Assembly (NCBI GenBank): GCA_027016055.1
Contig: JALWBF010000016.1
Location: 24,278 to 33,225, forward strand
Source of the DNA: Archaeoglobaceae archaeon
Lineage (GTDB): Archaea > Halobacteriota > Archaeoglobi > Archaeoglobales > Archaeoglobaceae
Reading direction: 5' to 3'
DNA length: 8,948 nucleotides
Shown: positions 6,355 to 8,948 of the stretch, piece by piece
Position numbering within the stretch: the stretch's first letter is position 1
How the letters are laid out: each line of letters begins with the position of its first letter
Program-made: the position numbers and the translations under genes
The notes under the pieces: model-generated
The model's database searches: none
Told to the model about the DNA's origin: nothing
What the model saw: only the letters and a program-made list of their open reading frames with translations

Positions 6355-7611
6355 ATGAACGAAATAATCCGATATCTCGATAGAAACGCGGATGCATGGG
6401 AGATATACTGCGAGAGATCGAAATCGAAATCCATATCGATAGAAAAGGGGGAAATAAAGCTGATCGAATCTTCCGATGACGTAAGTTACGCTGTCAGGGT
6501 TATAGTGAACGGAATTGTCGGTTTCGCCACATCTTCAAATCTCTCAATCGATGTTTGCGAGAGGGCGATAAAGATAGCAAAGATTTCGGAGGAAAAACTT
6601 GAAGAGTTACCGGAAGGGAAAAAGGCAGATGTCGAAGGGATTTACGATGCCAGAGTTGAGAAGATCGATTCTGATTGGCTTTTCGAATCCGCCGAAGCAT
6701 TGATCAATTCCGCAAGGGAAGTTGGAAACGTCAATCCCGCTCAGGGTTACGTGGAAGTTTCCGTGGATGAAATAAGGTTGATGAATTCCTGCGGAGCTGA
6801 TCTTGAGGAAAAGTTGACGTTTTGCGAAGCTTTCTTGGAGTGCGTGATAAAGGATAGCAGTGCCTTCGAATTCGATCAGAGCAGGACTTCCAAGCTCGAC
6901 TTGGAGTTTGTGGGAAGAAGATCTGCCGAACTTGCGTTGGAATCTCTTAAAGCCGAGAAGGTAGAGGGCAGTAGGTATGATATAGTTCTCTCGCCCATCG
7001 CGGTTCACGAACTTCTGAGCTATGCCTTATATCCAGCCTTCTTTGCTGAGAACGTTGCAAAGGGAAGGAGTCCGCTTAAAGAGCTCGGCAAGCGATACAT
7101 AGGAGAGATAACGATCATAGACAACGGAGCTATTCCATACGGCTTAATGAGCTTCACCTTTGACGATGAAGGGATAAATCCCAAGGAGACGATAGTTTTC
7201 GAGAGGGGTGTGCTGAAGTCTTACATAACCGACTTCAGACACGCTTTGGAAATGGGAATAGAACCAACGGGGAACGGGCTGAGGGGGGAAGATCTATATC
7301 CGGCAACATCTCCGACGAATGTCGTTTTGGAATTCGATGAAGTTTCCGGCGATATCGAAGAGGACGCGATAGTCGTTCATGCCCTAATAGGAGCACATAC
7401 ATCAAATCCGGTAAGCGGGGACTTCAGCTTGGAGTGTATGAACGCCTTCTTTGTTAAGAACGGCGATAGAAAGGCCGTTAAGTCTGCTATGATCTACGGA
7501 AACGTCTACGAATTGCTTAAGAATGTCGAGGTGTTCGGTAGAGATGTCAGGCAGATCGAGAACACGATCACGCCTTCTGTTAGGTTTAAGGATGTCGTTG
7601 TAAGTTGCTAA
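6355..7611 (+). CDS. tldE: TldE/PmbA, non-catalytic partner subunit of TldD
   Basis: A 418-residue paralogue of TldD and the second half of the heterodimeric protease. The N-terminal half holds the usual SKSISIEKGEI and VGFATSS segments. The C-terminal half has IIDNGAIPYGLMSFTFDDEG (about 260-279), SYITDFRHA, TGNG and HTSNPVSGDF. TldE proteins lack the complete zinc site of TldD. Here the equivalent helix reads HELLSY at 218-223, so the first His and the Glu are present but the second His is Tyr, and no zinc-site cysteine context is seen. It is therefore probably structural or needed for substrate entry. A double stop TAATAA (7609-7614) closes the operon. Just downstream the minus-strand tRNA-Leu converges on it. 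Confidence 0.95.
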   Translation: MNEIIRYLDRNADAWEIYCERSKSKSISIEKGEIKLIESSDDVSYAVRVIVNGIVGFATSSNLSIDVCERAIKIAKISEEKLEELPEGKKADVEGIYDARVEKIDSDWLFESAEALINSAREVGNVNPAQGYVEVSVDEIRLMNSCGADLEEKLTFCEAFLECVIKDSSAFEFDQSRTSKLDLEFVGRRSAELALESLKAEKVEGSRYDIVLSPIAVHELLSYALYPAFFAENVAKGRSPLKELGKRYIGEITIIDNGAIPYGLMSFTFDDEGINPKETIVFERGVLKSYITDFRHALEMGIEPTGNGLRGEDLYPATSPTNVVLEFDEVSGDIEEDAIVVHALIGAHTSNPVSGDFSLECMNAFFVKNGDRKAVKSAMIYGNVYELLKNVEVFGRDVRQIENTITPSVRFKDVVVSC

Positions 7612-7615
7612 TAAG

Positions 7616-7622
7616 AAAAAAA
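7616..7622 (-). terminator. Oligo-T terminator of tRNA-Leu
   Basis: Seven A on the plus strand give seven T on the minus strand, about 50 nt beyond the tRNA 3' end. This is the usual archaeal termination signal for a tRNA transcript. It lies just after the tldE double stop, so the two converging transcripts would meet here. Confidence 0.6.
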
Positions 7623-7673
7623 CTTTGACCCTCCACCCCGCTTGCGGTGAGAATATGCACCAAACAGAATTCA

Positions 7674-7758
7674 TGCGGGGGGTGGGATTTGAACCCACGA
7701 ACCCCTTCGGGAGGGGATCTTGAGTCCCCCGCCTTTGGCCTGGCTCGGCAACCCCCGC
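7674..7758 (-). tRNA. tRNA-Leu (anticodon CAA)
   Basis: An 85-nt class II tRNA read on the minus strand. The acceptor GCGGGGG (5', at 7758-7752) pairs fully with CCCCCGC (7681-7675), and the discriminator A73 at 7674 is the leucine-type base. The D arm has GCC/GGC. The anticodon stem GGGGA/TCCCC encloses CTCAAGA, so the anticodon is CAA (7722-7720), decoding UUG. The variable arm is 14 nt, TCCCGAAGGGGTTC, and is too long for class I. The T arm is GTGGG/CCCAC with loop TTCAAAT. There is no intron, and CCA is not encoded (the next bases are TGA). G+C is 58 of 85, as expected for a hyperthermophile. A serine tRNA is ruled out by anticodon and discriminator. Confidence 0.97.
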
Positions 7759-7781
7759 TCGTATTTCTATAACATTTGGCA

Positions 7782-7791
7782 TCATTTAAGC
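7782..7791 (-). promoter_or_regulatory. Likely TATA box of tRNA-Leu
   Basis: Read on the minus strand this is GCTTAAATGA, about 24-33 nt before the tRNA 5' end at 7758, the expected archaeal TATA position. The nicotinate phosphoribosyltransferase stop is only 50 nt upstream with no oligo-T run between, so read-through from that gene is also possible. A TGGCAT/ATGCCA inverted repeat (7777-7782 and 7801-7806) brackets the box. Confidence 0.45.
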
Positions 7792-7808
7792 CTTATGGTT
7801 ATGCCACA

Positions 7809-8948
7809 TCAGCTCAGCAAGAATCTATCTTCAATACCGAGATTTCTAATAATCTTCATCTGCCTTAAAGCCAGATTTCTTGCGGATTCCAAATTCGACT
7901 CCTTTAAGATCCTTCCGTTCTCCATAACTTTTTGAAGCAGGGGTTCCTTATCCTCTGGAGGTTCATCCTTAAAAAGTCTGACATCGTCCTCAAGCGAATT
8001 CCAATCCCTATACACCTGCTTCATCCCTCCCCTCTTTCCCCTCTTAGCGACGAATTTTCCTTCCTTCTCAACAATATCGAGCGCAAAGTCCATCGGTTTA
8101 GCCCCGGCAATGGAAGTTCCGACTCCGAAAGCGTCCACGATATCTCTCAGGTTAAGCACGTCTTCGATGCTTAAACCACCGCTGACGAATATCTTAACGT
8201 CCTTACGACCCCTTATATCGAGCTCCCACCGAACCTCCTCAACGATCTTCCTGAAGTTGCCCCTTCGTGATGAAGGCGTATCCAATCTTACTCCGTTTAC
8301 CCTCCTAACGTTTTCTATTGCCATTATAGCTTCTGTCTTCTCGTCGAAATAGGTATCGATAAGCATCGTTCTCGGCACCTCTTCATCCACAACCTCATCG
8401 AACGCTTTCCAAGCCTCAACCTGATCTCCAAAACATATTATCAATGCGTGGGGCATCGTTCCCATGCTCTTTATTCCGACGTATTTCTCGGCTGAGAAGT
8501 TGCTGACTCCATCTACTCCGCCTATGTAAGCCGATCTTTCGATTACTGCCGATAAAGCAGGATGCATTCTTCTCGTCCCGAAGGAGAAAACCTTCTTATC
8601 TCCGGCTGCAAGCTTGAACTTAAAAGCCTGAGTTGCAACGGCAGAGGAGTGGCATATAAATCCGAGAAGAGCCGTTTCGAATCTTGCAAAATCCAAATAT
8701 CTTCCAACAATAATCAGAACCGGCTCGTGCGGAAAGAATAAACAACCTTCGGGCATGGCGTAAATGTCAACCGGCTTACCTTCCATAAGCTTTAGGACAT
8801 CGTTCAAGCCGGCAAATATCCCCCAGCTTGAGGTTGTAACTTCCGCAACGACCCTCGGATTTACTCCCTTGCTTTTGAGCACCTTCTCTGTCCATATGAA
8901 GTATTTGTCGGTTACTATTCCGTTCTTTATGTCATCCTCGCTGACTAT
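7809..8948 (-). CDS. pncB: Nicotinate phosphoribosyltransferase, N-terminus just beyond window edge
   Basis: This NAD-salvage enzyme joins nicotinate to PRPP to make nicotinate mononucleotide. The frame is open from the right edge to TGA at 7811-7809, giving 379 residues. It begins IVSEDDIKNGIVTDKYF, which matches the extreme N terminus of archaeal family members, so probably fewer than ten residues are missing. The GTG at 8882 is internal and not the start. Diagnostic motifs are GTRRMHP (GTRRMH at 8579-8562, with the His that may be the phosphorylated residue of this family), LIDTYFDEKTEA and RLDTPSSRRGN. The phosphate-binding loops VSGGL (8186-8172) and FGVGTSI (8129-8109) complete the set. 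The last 60 residues contain no cysteine, so the C-terminal zinc knuckle reported for a Thermoplasma homologue appears absent. The symbol pncB is assigned by function; quinolinate phosphoribosyltransferase is less likely given the length and motifs. Confidence 0.93.
   Translation of the reverse strand: MVSEDDIKNGIVTDKYFIWTEKVLKSKGVNPRVVAEVTTSSWGIFAGLNDVLKLMEGKPVDIYAMPEGCLFFPHEPVLIIVGRYLDFARFETALLGFICHSSAVATQAFKFKLAAGDKKVFSFGTRRMHPALSAVIERSAYIGGVDGVSNFSAEKYVGIKSMGTMPHALIICFGDQVEAWKAFDEVVDEEVPRTMLIDTYFDEKTEAIMAIENVRRVNGVRLDTPSSRRGNFRKIVEEVRWELDIRGRKDVKIFVSGGLSIEDVLNLRDIVDAFGVGTSIAGAKPMDFALDIVEKEGKFVAKRGKRGGMKQVYRDWNSLEDDVRLFKDEPPEDKEPLLQKVMENGRILKESNLESARNLALRQMKIIRNLGIEDRFLLS

Noticed and set aside
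7402..7785. Minus-strand 127-codon open frame covering the tRNA and the tldE 3' end
   Set aside because: It runs through the whole tRNA-Leu gene and antisense to conserved tldE sequence, so it is a chance frame.
7612..7808. Integrated element at the tRNA gene
   Set aside because: No integrase, and no direct repeat of the tRNA 3' end elsewhere in the window. Flanking genes are ordinary chromosomal ones.

Overview
The window looks like chromosomal DNA from a hyperthermophilic euryarchaeon, most likely of the Archaeoglobales. This rests on protein style, not on a database match. PheT is the short archaeal form, arginine is mostly AGG/AGA and isoleucine often ATA, and ribosome-binding sites match GGAGGTGATC. 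TATA-like boxes sit about 25-30 nt upstream of start codons, suggesting leaderless transcripts. A geranylgeranyl-reductase-family flavoprotein is present, and the one tRNA has a very GC-rich body (58 of 85 bases).

Layout, left to right. (1) The 3' three quarters of pheS (+) ends at 1121. It faces a small membrane-protein gene of the DUF457/YdjM-like putative metal-dependent hydrolase family (-), with 1 nt between the two stop codons. That gene shares a 58-nt divergent promoter region with pheT (+, 1601-3250). Both subunits of phenylalanyl-tRNA synthetase are therefore here, split by an opposed gene. (2) A two-gene unit (+) follows: a tandem-CBS-domain protein (3317-3700) and a 76-aa protein with seven cysteines (3711-3941). 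(3) After a 163-bp AT-rich gap comes a tightly packed three-gene operon (+). It holds a compact FAD-dependent geranylgeranyl-reductase-family protein (4105-5055), TldD with its HExxxH zinc site (5065-6354) and its partner TldE/PmbA (6355-7611). (4) On the minus strand lie a class II tRNA-Leu with anticodon CAA (7674-7758) and nicotinate phosphoribosyltransferase (7809 to beyond the right edge), which converges on the tld operon.

Most of the content is housekeeping: tRNA charging, NAD salvage, a tRNA and the TldD/TldE protease. The most distinctive part is the translationally coupled flavoprotein-tldD-tldE operon. The flavoprotein keeps the whole GGR active-site signature in only 316 residues, and its stop codon lies next to the tldD ribosome-binding site. 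Other points of interest are the opposed gene between pheS and pheT, the seven-cysteine CBS partner, and a tRNA trailer that resembles the tRNA's own 5' acceptor strand. I found no CRISPR array, insertion sequence, defence system or prophage. I cannot claim a proven new system, only a conserved-looking operon whose linkage should be tested.
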